From the NCBI GenBank assembly GCA_032622095.1, contig CP136065.1:150171577-150235576 (forward strand): DNA of 64,000 nt, given 5' to 3'. Source of the DNA: Siphonodentalium dalli (taxonomy: Eukaryota; Mollusca; Scaphopoda; Gadilida; Siphonodentaliidae). This document shows, one piece after another, positions 22,417 through 32,479 of the stretch (positions within the stretch are counted from its first letter, which is position 1; each line of letters opens with the position of its first letter). Position numbers and translations under genes: made by a program. Under the pieces are notes generated by a model. The model had not been told where the DNA came from. It ran no database searches and worked only from the letters and a program-made list of their open reading frames with translations.

Positions 22417-22501
22417 TTAACTCTTTCATGACTGGAGCCTCGCATATGTAAGAGAATGCACTGGCACATAATCTTTAACGCTACACCGTCATGAGGGTTA
22501 A
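22417..22501. mobile_element. Small MITE, TTAACTCTTTCATGA family
   Basis: The ends TTAACTCTTTCATGAC and GTCATGAGGGTTAA are inverted. The interior has 'agagaatgcactggcac'. Related pieces are seen near 46745-46790, 57135-57232, 60492-60626 and 62506-62580, so this is a dispersed family. TTAA at both ends may be the target duplication. Confidence 0.6.
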
Positions 22502-22681
22502 AAGGGACCTGATATATGGTAGTGTCTATAGGGAAGGATTGTATACCGGTACAAAAAACTCTAAATGTTAGCACTAAAATATAATTAATTCTGGGACAAC
22601 CCAATATTCACCGGTCGGCGGTGTAAAACTGCTATCTATGGGAGGCCGTTTTCACATTTAATAAATAATTGCGACTTAAGC

Positions 22682-23341
22682 TTAAAGGGGTACTGTACAC
22701 AGGGATAGACAATTTTTTTATTTACTTCCATTGAAATAACTTTCAAGTTAGATTGTGTTCGTGTTATATGAGTTTCGTATAAACCTAATTTACCGAAGAA
22801 AATATTGATCTTGGAAACGAATATATTACGATTTCAAAGTACGCGCCATGTTTTTGACCTTCACCGGAGAATACTCAGGTCGCAGGAAGTACCGGAAGTT
22901 CATTGTTCACAGCTTCAATTGATGTCTTCAATCTCTTCCATCGAACAATCTCACTCCCTATAAAAATACTTGACGCTTTATGACTCTTGTTTCTTTCTCT
23001 TTTTTTTCCGAATCGGTTATAGCGGCCTTTCTTTTGCAGGTAATATGTTTGATGTTTTGTTTGCAACTCAATAATGTTCGCGAACGGCCGTCGATAAAAG
23101 ACACGCAACAGATACGATTTCAAGAACGGTAACTCGTACTGGCATAATACTCCATTTTATGACTCCAGCCATAAATTAATTTATATTAAATAATTAAATT
23201 TTACTTTTGTGATAGCCTGTTAACCGGAACGTTTTCAGTAGACATCGTCGACTCAAATTAGTTATTTTAAAATATACTATTGATATTAGATCGCTATTGT
23301 CACCGGGAATTTATTGAAATGGGGGTACAGTACCCCTTTAA
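22682..23341. mobile_element. TTAA-flanked element, about 650 bp
   Basis: TTAA is followed by AGGGGTACTGTAC at the left and preceded by GTACAGTACCCCT at the right, giving inverted ends and a TTAA duplication as in piggyBac-like elements. The frames inside have no recognisable domain. Confidence 0.7.
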
Positions 23342-23600
23342 GCGCAATTAGTTGTACACAAAATGAAATTCAATAACACTTAAAAGTGCAATATTCAATT
23401 GCGCTTAAGGGAAATTCAATAGCGCTTTTAAAAGTGCAATATAATTTCACTTAAGCGCTATTCATGTAACATGTGGACAGCAATTGTGCTTTTAAAAGCT
23501 CAATTAAAAACTATCTAATTTTCAATTTTACTTAAAACTATGGTAATTTCAATTTCACTAAAGCGCAATTATTGATCATTATAAACAAAAACCCCTTAAT
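23342..23600. repeat. GCGCTTAA/TTAAGCGC cluster
   Basis: At least seven copies of 'taagcgcaatt', 'aattgcgctta' and 'tttaaaagtgcaat' in alternating orientation pack this stretch. They belong to the host element at 22634-23787 and could be internal protein-binding repeats. Confidence 0.5.
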
Positions 23601-24261
23601 TCTTATAGAATAGTCTGCAGGACGATAGACTATCCAGCCTAAGAAGATTATGAACCTCATTTAACATTTGATGTGTGAAAACTTGTTATGGCTATTGGGT
23701 AAAACTGTAGGCCTAAGTAATGGCGCTTAATTAATTGAGTTGAAGTCCAATTATTATTAAATGTGAAAACGGCCTCCCATAGATCGATATCCGAGATCGC
23801 TATATTGCCAAATCTATTTGCCAAAAGCCTCTAAATATATGACACAAAGCTCCATAATATGCCATTACGCTCAATCATAATACCATAATTAAGGCTCATG
23901 CACTGTCTTGACAAAATACATTTACCTGCAGATAATGGTTATAATGGTATCGGTATTTAGTGTGACCAGATTAACCGGAAGTAATGGTTTACGCGATCTA
24001 GACGATTCGAGTACATTTCCGAGTACACACCAAAGTGATAAACAAGAAAAAATGGCCGCGGCCACAGATACACAACGTGTGTTTTATCATATTCATGTTA
24101 AAACAACTCGATCTTCCGTATGGAATATTGTTCAGTCCTTTCAGCGATACCGCCAAGTGTTTGGCTACATAGGAGATTAATATAGAATGCAGGAATAGAC
24201 GACTAAAATTGCTCTGTTTTGAAATAATGACAATGTCTTGAATAATAATATTAAGGTTTAA

Positions 24262-24730
24262 AGGTACTCAACCCGATAAAACTCCTCTCAATTACTATTT
24301 CAATGGCTTCGGGGGTCAAAAATATTTGATTCGAGTCGAGGAAGTCACCCATCAAAGCTCAGATTTGTTAGATATCGATTTTAGAAATCTATTATTTTTC
24401 ATTATCGGGAATACTATCTGGCCCAGAACTCAGTCAAAATTGCGTTAAAATTACCACTTGATTTTAGAGTTATTCATCCTTGTCTGTTTGGATATATTTG
24501 GAGTACACATCCAGAGCAGATTACGGCAGTTATTAGTACTAATCTCGAGAACATAACAAATTTGAAAAATCAATATCTAATAACTCTGAGCTTTGTTTGA
24601 TGGGTTCCTCGACTCGAATCAAATATTTTTTACCCCCAAAGCCAAAGAAATAGTAATATAGGACCCTCTGATCGGATTGTTGTTGTTGGAATCTGTTGAG
24701 ATGGGGACCCTCTTTACGGGTTGAGTACCT
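24262..24730 (-). mobile_element. TTAA-flanked MITE, 469 bp, copy 2
   Basis: It has the same length and ends as 18473-18941, in the opposite orientation. TTAA occurs at 24258-24261 and 24731-24734, and the insertion site is the single TTAA of element A's left terminus (AAGGTTTAACC). Confidence 0.88.
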
Positions 24731-25319
24731 TTAACCAAACCAGTCCAATATGGCCTCCACTGGCTCCAGGCGGTGCTACTATTTGCTGAAATCCGCCTGA
24801 TCGGTGAAAGCCGGAGAAATCCTGCGTAAATACAGAAAGCCGGGTCGGATTTCTGTCTGGATATAAATAGATTATAATTAACTTGTGTTTGTGTGGTTGG
24901 AGGCGAAATTTTAATCGTCTGCTCTAACTGTTCATTGTGTTACCATGCGTACCGCTGTGTAGCAGGTAGCTGAATAAATCGGAGTCGATAAATGGAGTGG
25001 GTGACCCGATAAATAAACTGTATACTAAGTTGAAATTCACCCAACTTTGCTATAATTTATGAACTGTAGTCGAAAAGACAGCGATGCCTGTGATGCATAT
25101 AATATACTAAATACTTTTACTCAGTCAACCATGCGTTTATAATTGATATTTTTATTTATATATGGTGCATATTTATAAAGCATATGTATTATTCCGTTAT
25201 GGGGCGGGTGCATACAGGAGTATATTTGTAGTTGATCCTGGTTCATCTCGAGTTTTTCGGTCTGTGTCTATAGTGTAACGACACATTTCGTTCTTGAATG
25301 TCTCAAAATAAAGGGTATG

Positions 25320-25640
25320 GGGATGTTTGGATCTCTAGTTTAAAGACATTTTTTGGTCTTTACAATAATCTCAAGAGTTATGGGGTATTTGGATCTCTAG
25401 TTTAACGACATTTGTCGGTCTTTGTAGTTTAACGACATTTTTCGGTCTTTAATAGTTTAACGACATTTTTCGGTCTTTATAATATCTCAAGATATAGGGG
25501 TTATTATGATCTCTAGTTTAACGACATTTTTCGGTCTTTATAGTTTAACGACATTTTCTGTCTTTAATATCTTAAGATATAGGGGCCTTTAGTGGGTATT
25601 TGGATCTCTAGTTTAACGACATTTTTCGGTCTTCGACAGC
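25320..25640. repeat. Minisatellite with TTTAACGACATTTTTCGGTC core
   Basis: The core recurs seven to eight times between 25340 and 25635 with two spacer types, one carrying 'ggggtatttggatctctag'. It lies inside the 2.9-kb element. Confidence 0.8.
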
Positions 25641-25925
25641 TATATGGAAGAAGTTCATCTTTTCACTGCATAGAACAGAAAAGAGCGTTCCGTCTATTTC
25701 TGATACAGTGGAAATACAGATCGTGTGTTTAATTTCTTAAATTCTGTGCGAACAATTGAAAACATCTGGAAAATAACTGACCATGCACGGAAAGTAATTT
25801 TTAGAGCATATGTGAAGTATATCAATATTTTGTTGTATTTCTCAACATATATCTTGTGCCTCCTCCCAAATTAAGCAGACAAAATAAGCTTGATTGTTCG
25901 ACACTCGCGGTTATGACTGTCCCCG

Positions 25926-26246
25926 TTTTTATATAAAATTGGATAAATACCAACATCCCATCCGATCTATGGACGGGACATTCTATGTAGCACTCTACAC
26001 TGCCTTTTAGTGTTGTCTTGAGACAGTCTGTATCTACCATGCACACATACCTATATGTGTTGATCCCTCAGTTACTTTGAGGAATCTTAATTCCGCTCTC
26101 TCCTGATGAGACCTTGCGGGTTCACCAATTTCTAAATTGGTTGACAAAATAGGTCGAAGCACTAAAAGGCAGTGTAGAGTGCTACATAGAATGTCCCGTC
26201 CATAGATCGGATGGGATGTTGGTATTTATCCAATTTTATATAAAAA
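25926..26246. repeat. Perfect 87-bp inverted pair with 147-bp spacer
   Basis: Arms 25926-26012 and 26160-26246 are exact reverse complements by base-by-base reading. They start TTTTTATATAAAATTGG and end CCTTTTAGTG. It may be a MITE or a recent inverted duplication inside the 2.9-kb element. The absence of any mismatch implies a recent origin or ongoing gene conversion. Confidence 0.85.
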
Positions 26247-27786
26247 TCAATGCACATGACGTGTTTGTATAAGGGATTATGACTAATTATTTATGTCCAA
26301 TTAATTGAATTGCATGTTATAAGGGAATTATTATAAAGGTTCGCACCTGTGTAGACCACGCGTCTGAAAAAAGACGCTGATTCACACACATGGAAGCTGT
26401 CAGTCAATTGACCCATTAGTATATATAGCGACTTGGGATGTCTCACCTATACAGCGCTTAAATAAGCACATAAGCTGCCACGCTGTCATCTTTTCGACTC
26501 CTTGCATATGTATGTATGTATTATTTCACACTTAAGTCGAAGTTGTTGCAGCATTGTTCAGGGTATTTTAGTCTAAGACCGTTTTATAGTCACAATGTGG
26601 TCAATTGTGACTCTGAAAATGAGAAAATCTTTTAACTAAAATGCCGACCATGGGGCACGTAGTTGGAAATTCGTAGAGTAGGCTTAACCCAAGCTAAAAA
26701 AAACAGAGTTCGGTCTCATGCCACGCTATATGTCTAAATGCTGCAGGTATGTGTATATTCTTAATTAAATCGAACATGTTTTATTGAACTGTTTTGTCAG
26801 TTACAATTCATTCTGGCTTGATCAGACATTTTTCAAATAAATATGGACAGTTCGTTTCTCAGAATAATGCAGAATGAATTTAACCTACAAAAGTCCCCAA
26901 TATATAAATGTGACATTTCTTCACATTACGTGTAGGCCTAGGTGTGCGCATGTCTTCCAGCTTTCTCAACCGTGGGTTCCCCTTGTGAAACTTTACATGT
27001 ACATATACAAAAAAACACACACACATATATATATTATTATTTATTGTATTTGTGTACATTCTTCTTCTAAGCACTAGACGCTGCCGACCATGCACTGCTT
27101 TGCTCCCCGACGCATCGTTCAAATATATATGCCCATACCTGAAATACAAATTATGTACAATATGTAATATGTTCGAAAAAATGATAATTTATTATCCCAT
27201 AATGGATCATAATGACAAACACCCTCTTTGATCCCGTGGCCCCGGCTTCAGTACAGAAATGCAGCCTGTCTTCAATGTGCAAGATGTCACTATACTTGGC
27301 ATGCAATAACAGTTTACGACATCCTGTAAATAACAAATGGCAAACTCCATGCAGCGATTTCAGTAGCCAAGTACCCAGGCCACCAAACGTATCTATTGGT
27401 TGAGTCAGGTACGAGACTATACGATCTCAGCGGAGCGATGAGAGATAACTCTGCCTGGAGTTTGGACACATGGATCAATTCAGTTGTCAAAAGCATGCCC
27501 ACCGGCGTAAAGTTGCAACATTGTCTTAATTTCATTAGCACGTGTAAGATAAATGATACCGGCCACAGTTCACTAAAAACAAAAATTAATTATAATCTAT
27601 TTATATCCAGACAGAAATCCGACCGGCTTTCTGCATTTACGCGAGATTTCTCCGGCTTTCTCCGATAAGGCGGATTTCTGCATATAGGCAGACCCGCTCC
27701 AGGGATATGTTTTTAAATTTTTTAAATTGGTAGAAAAGTATCAAAAACGTCACAAAATTCAAAGAAAACAACAATCAATGTATCAT

Positions 27787-28716
27787 TAGTCCAAGTCTTC
27801 TTGTACTAAAACCAGCTAAGATATTGGGATGGCGATGCTGGCGTTTAGTCCAAGACCGCCCTATATGCTCGCTTATGACACGGCTTAAGCGTTAGTGACC
27901 CGCTCAAATAAAACCACAATTATATGAAATAAAATATCACAATTGCGACAATAAACGGATATTTTCCGCAGAAGACATGCTATTTGATCTGAAACCCACA
28001 TCGGTTGTGAATTGAAAGCGGTAATTTAATGTGAAAAGAAACTTTTGCCGCAGTGTTTACATATTTTTTAAAGTATGCGAACTCAGTTGACCTTGCGAAC
28101 TGCGTTCGGCATTTTCCGGTGAAAATATTCCGTAGATTTTCAATCAACCACGCACGATGAATTCTCCATTGTAATCGTAATTATACGTGACAATAAATAA
28201 ATAAATACATAGATTAAATACATATTGAAGATATAAATGTAATACATTAAATAAATTACGGGAATTATAACCATCTCACAGTTTAAAACAGTGTAAACAC
28301 AATGACCATTAGAATATCATGGGGGCCGCCATTTTGTTTGTATCGAATTCGTCTCGGCCAAAACAAACACCGGACAATGCCGAAGTTCTTCGGAACCTGA
28401 GTTCGGCTTTCAGTTAAGTAAACAAACAGAAAAAACAACGATGTTTATGGCAATCAACCGGAATATTCTATGTGTAATTTAACATTAAAGTTAGATTATT
28501 ATACACCATTGTGACCATAATATGTAAGCCTTTCCGATGTATATAGCATCATGTATTGATTTGCTAGGTAAATCGAGTAAAATACACCACAGATTCCCGC
28601 CACAGATCGTGGGCGTAAGTCGTGTGGTAGGATTGGTATGCAAGCGGTCTTGGACTAAACGCCAGCATCGCCATCCCAATATCTTAGCTGGTTTTAGTAC
28701 AAGAAGACTTGGACTA
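27787..28716. mobile_element. 930-bp element with 73-bp perfect inverted ends, TSD TGTATCAT
   Basis: The element starts TAGTCCAAGTC and ends GACTTGGACTA. The first 73 bases are identical to the inverse of the last 73. TGTATCAT occurs on both sides (27779-27786 and 28717-28724) and once in element A copy 1. The 8-bp duplication fits hAT-type transposition. No transposase is present. Perfect ends suggest recent mobility. Confidence 0.87.
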
Positions 28717-29579
28717 TGTATCATATGTAGTTAACAACACTATACTGGTAGCAGATTAAAAAATATATAGCACATACTTACCAACCACACTCTTGACTTT
28801 GTGCGCACGTACAGACAAAACAGTCAACTAATTTCCATAAAAGAAAGTACAACAGGATTCAGGAGAACTCCATAAGAAACGCTTTGTTGAGAAATCCACA
28901 TTTTATAATAACAAAACCTATTTAGTTTAAATTTTCCAAAGCCAGGGTAAGTGTTGTTGCTCAACTTCACCAGAAAGCAAACAGCTGGATTTGACTGTGA
29001 CTGTAATAATGCAAGGTCAGATTCCCTCAGCAAGCCAGCTTATAATTTAACATGGCCAGCCTGGTCTAAATCCCAATCAGGATTAATCAAGAGATTACTC
29101 AATGAGTTCCCACCAGCAAATTTACAATGGATACAGTCATTGCCAAATACTGATGTGTGATATCTGGTTGTGTCATTTCAAAATGTGATCACTCGCTTCA
29201 AAAAAATGAGAATTAAATCATGTTATGTACTGTAATATATGGATTTCTCAACAAAGCGTTCTTGACAGAGAACTGAGAACTCCCCAACCAGGATTCAGTT
29301 TTGTTTGTGGAAATTTTTCAACAACAGACCCTGTAAGTGCGCGTGTGCACAAAGTCAGATTTCAGTTCGGAAGAAAGTATCAACTATTTACAATTTCTGT
29401 CACAGGTAAAGTGTTATTTACTACATATAATATACGTATAGTTGTTTTTAGCTTCTCATGTGAAATTTGTGCCATTTTTTTCTCCGTTTAAAAAATTACC
29501 CAAATTTGAACCGGAGTCCATATTGGAGTGCTTTGGTTAAGCCTTAATTTATTATCACTATCACTATCAGGTCAGGGAG

Positions 29580-29728
29580 TAGTCCAACAAATTACACTAT
29601 TCGGATTAATACATATTGAATATTTGGACATTTACGATTGTATTAATCCTTCTATGAGGGATTAAAGCCACATAAATGTCCAAATATTAAAATAGGCCTT
29701 AATCCGAATCGTCTAATTTGTTGGACTA
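29580..29728. mobile_element. 149-bp MITE with 9-bp duplication GTCAGGGAG
   Basis: The ends TAGTCCAACAAATTA and TAATTTGTTGGACTA are inverted. GTCAGGGAG lies at 29571-29579 and 29729-29737, matching the single copy in the terminus of the compact MITE. A 9-bp duplication is typical of Mutator-like elements. The interior forms a long imperfect stem (GGATTAATAC and GTATTAATCC). Confidence 0.8.
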
Positions 29729-29850
29729 GTCAGGGAGAACCCAAAATTGATGTACTAAACCTCGATTTGTGTAAAAAACCTCGATCGAGGTTCTTCAAGC
29801 CCATGTGACCACTGGTGATATAGTGTGGAGTACCCGGTATTTTATCTTAC

Positions 29851-29918
29851 ACCTATGGGAGGCCAAATTCACATTTAATAATTAATTGTGCTTGATTGCG
29901 AATTTGGCCTCCCATAGG
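29851..29918. repeat. CTATGGGAGGCC hairpin
   Basis: CTATGGGAGGCCAAATTCAC and its inverse enclose about 30 bp. The ends match those of the element at 22634-23787, so this is likely a strongly deleted member of the same family. Confidence 0.6.
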
Positions 29919-29922
29919 TTAG

Positions 29923-29996
29923 ATCATGCCATGAATTTCTACTCAAAGCTGACGCGGGCGGGCGTCAGCTTTGAGTAGAGATTCATGGCATGATCT
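29923..29996. repeat. Near-perfect 74-bp palindrome
   Basis: AGATCATGCCATGAAT, 'tctactcaaagctgacgc' and the inverse sequences pair around a 4-5 nt GGCG loop with about one mismatch. It sits inside the MITE at 29568-30198 and could extrude as a cruciform. Confidence 0.75.
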
Positions 29997-30313
29997 ACCC
30001 ATAGGTGTAAGATAAATACTCCACACTATATCACTTACACTATATTACTTTCATTAGTATCATATTTAGTTTAGAGTGTTTCCCCTTATATCATGGGTGT
30101 ATGTTTTGACCAGTGGTCACATGGTCTCGAAAACCTCGATCGAGGTTTTTTACACAAATCGAGGTTTAGTACATCGATTTTGGGTTCTCCCTGACCTGAT
30201 TATTATTTATGAATTATGAGCTAGTTAAATTATTACCTTTAAATTAAGTTTAACTCATATATATTTCTGTAGAAATTGTAGTGAAGGAATCTTTCGTTTA
30301 TAGACGCACTGGT

Positions 30314-30602
30314 CAGGTCAGGGAGAACCCAAAATTGATGTACTAAACCTCGATTTGTGTAAAAAACCTCGATCGAGGTTCTTCGAAATCATGTGACCAC
30401 TGGTCAAAATATACACCAATGATATAAGGGGAAACACTCTAAACCAAATATGATACTAATGGAAGTAATATAGTTTGGACATTTCATCTTACACTATGGT
30501 AGTGAGTCCATGTAACTGATCACATGATCTTGAAGAACCTCGATCGAGGTTTTTTACACAAATCGAGGTTTAGTACATCGATTTTGGGTTCTCCCTGACC
30601 TG
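30314..30602. mobile_element. CAGGTCAGGGAG MITE, copy 2, 289 bp
   Basis: The inverted ends are about 80 bp, including CCTCGATCGAGG. The 5-bp CTGGT flanks both sides (30309-30313 and 30603-30607). This compact form shows the architecture that copy 1 had before its insertions. Confidence 0.8.
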
Positions 30603-30626
30603 CTGGTCCAGCTACCATGGCCGAGC

Positions 30627-32082
30627 ACAGGTTTTGGTAGTTTTATAGACCTTTTTCATGAAAATGTTATCACTAGTGTTAATACAAAGAACAGGTATAT
30701 AACTAGTTTCCGGAAGTAGATTAAATTTCCAGTGAGGAATTTGGAATTTCTTTCGTTGTGATACTATTTACTCTATCGACGTTAATTAACCGTCGCACGT
30801 TCATACAAATATAATTAACACTAGCTTTACTTACAGTGTTCGTCTTACTAAAGATTCTTCCAAATATTAGAAAGAAACAAAAGTTTTTTGCAAGCATTTC
30901 CGATCATACTTCTGTAGGTTGAGTACGCAAATGACACCAGAACTTTTTTCCGGTTAATGTGACCTTGACATAATAGGAACACACTAAAATTTGTACTCCG
31001 AGTCCTAAACCTGTAAAATGTGTAGTTGGTAATTTCACTTTCGTTTATTGTCGTTACTTTAATGCCAATAATGTTTATTTCTTTTTGGTTTGTGATAACC
31101 TATGCCAATTACTAATAAAATGAATTAAAAAAATAATTTGTAAGTCTTGTACTACAACTTTTATCCACATTTATGTGACCTTTTTAGGTCTTCCTGGGGT
31201 TTACAAGAGTTATCTATCCTGGCAACGCGCTAACCTACAAGATAACCATCTGCCCCATTATGCGCGCATTTTGTTTAACTGTATATATAGTTATTACTTG
31301 CAGAAGTTGCAGTTATATATGGTCGTTGATATTTGTAATGTTTATAAGTATGCAAAAATAATGGGAACTATTAAATAAAACGCGCGCTGAAAGGCGCAGA
31401 CGGTCGTCTGATATGTCGGCGCGTTTCCAGGATAAATAACTCTTGACAAACTTACGAAGACGACACTTTTCGACTAACTTCTATATTCAGTTACAATGAA
31501 AATACAAATAAAAAAGATAAATGACCCAGAATGACTGGAACATTTATATGGCTATGGTATAGATACCAAACAAATATGACAAATTGAAATATATCGGCTC
31601 GTAGTAAGTTGTGCATCAAAATATATTTTTATAAGTAATATTAATATATTCACGTACGAAGATTTAAAGAGGTCAAGGTAAACAGCTCTATGCAAATTGG
31701 ATTGTGAGAACTTTCCGAGCTGGGTAATCGAACAGCCCGGGTATAGGCTATGTATAGCTAGTTCCCCAATCGAGTACAACCATAGTAATGGCGACATCTG
31801 TAACAGACGCAAGTTTTTAACAAATTTACTTCTTCAAAATACATATTTCAAGGAACGAGTGGTGTCCAAAGAAGGAAGTAATATGTATCTTGATGTTGTG
31901 AACTATATATAAAGCATGTGTAGTACATAAATTGCACAAGTGTGTACAAATAGATAATGTTTTAAAATTTCGTGATTTCTGCTACTTATATTACTTATAT
32001 TACTTATATACCTGTTCTTTTTATTAACAATAGTGATAACATTTTCATGAAAAAGTTCTATAAAACTACCAAAACCTGTGGG
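30627..32082. mobile_element. 1.46-kb element with about 78-bp inverted arms
   Basis: Arm 30627-30704 (ACAGGTTTTGGTAGTTTTAT, then 'tttttcatgaaaatgttatcac') is the inverse of about 32006-32082. The interior has no recognised coding exon and holds the MITE at 31204-31445. No clear target duplication was found. Confidence 0.65.
31204..31445. mobile_element. MITE, 242 bp, CAAGAGTTAT ends
   Basis: CAAGAGTTATCTATCCTGGC at the left and the inverse with three to four differences at the right (ending AACTCTTG at 31445). The interior has two GCGC-rich blocks. The frame spanning it has no domain. Confidence 0.6.
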
Positions 32083-32397
32083 CCGAGTAACTATATAACC
32101 CTGTGCTGAACCCAATAGGCCCCTACAGTAGCGTTCTTTAACGTGCACACACCGAGTCGTGTACATACTATATATGTACACGGGTCAGCCGGCTATTAAT
32201 GTCCGTGCCCGATCGGACAGCGTATCACATACCCATGACAACATACCTGGACAAATGTTGTAATGGGGGAAGTCGGCATTTTCAGAATCATTCTCAGCAT
32301 AATTTGATCGTTGCATCAATGGTTGATTTGTGATGCCAATGGTACTGGGGATGCAGTTGGTGATACAAAGTCAGAGTCAGACCAATACTGAATGTTG

Positions 32398-32478
32398 GAT
32401 TCAAACCCTTGACTGTGTCGAATTTGTAGCTCCATCAGAGGTCGGCCCAAAAACCAACTGAGCTATCTGCTCCTCTCT
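32398..32478 (-). repeat. tRNA-derived SINE head
   Basis: On the minus strand the sequence has a box A-like TAGCTCAGTTGG, a D-arm/anticodon-arm-like region and a box B-like GGTTTGAATCC at the spacing of a tRNA followed by unrelated sequence. Extra bases between the boxes exclude a functional tRNA. Box A and B are the RNA polymerase III promoter that drives SINEs. Confidence 0.7.
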
Positions 32479-32479
32479 G

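Larger units (their letters stand above)
22634..23787. mobile_element. Element with CTATGGGAGGCC inverted ends
   Basis: The left end CTATGGGAGGCCGTTTTCAC and its inverted copy near 23764-23783 define the element. Both continue with 'atttaataa'. Related ends form the 68-bp hairpin at 29851-29918. A TTAA element (22682-23341) is nested inside, and the flanking interior is rich in GCGCTTAA/TTAAGCGC motifs. Confidence 0.65.
24771..27695. mobile_element. 2925-bp element with about 110-bp inverted ends and 8-bp duplication
   Basis: GCTCCAGG flanks both sides (24763-24770 and 27696-27703); copy 1 of element A has one such site (with T for C at one position). The terminal about 110 bp at each side are inverted, sharing GAAATCCGCCT, GGAGAAA and 'acagaaatccgaccgg'-like blocks. 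The interior carries a minisatellite, an 87-bp perfect inverted pair and only short frames with no known domain. It is non-autonomous; the superfamily is undecided (hAT- or P-like from the 8 bp, Mutator-like from the long ends). Confidence 0.8.
24253..29545. mobile_element. Element A copy 2, split by three insertions
   Basis: The pieces 24253-24257, 24731-24770, 27696-27786 and 28717-29545 join to give a copy of element A that matches 7628-8557 closely. Its right end reads GGTTAAGCCTT, the inverse of the left end AAGG(T)TTAACC. The three gaps are exactly the elements listed separately at 24262, 24771 and 27787. In copy 1 each target site is present once, so it serves as the empty-site control. 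Confidence 0.85.
29568..30198. mobile_element. CAGGTCAGGGAG MITE, copy 1, enlarged by insertions
   Basis: The ends CAGGTCAGGGAG and CTCCCTGACCTG are inverted, and the arms carry 'tgtactaaacctcgatttg' and CCTCGATCGAGG. Copy 2 at 30314-30602 is the compact form. Copy 1 additionally contains a 149-bp insertion (29580-29728) and a set of nested hairpins (29851-29996). The flank duplication is unclear for this copy. Confidence 0.75.

Noticed and set aside
23908-24180. Frame with an internal MAAATDTQRV after AAAAATGGCC, possible NUBP2 first exon
   Set aside because: A phase-1 donor C|GTGTGT exists, but it is weak, lies more than 10 kb from the next exon with four transposons between, and the following residues do not resemble the family. 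Transcript data would decide.
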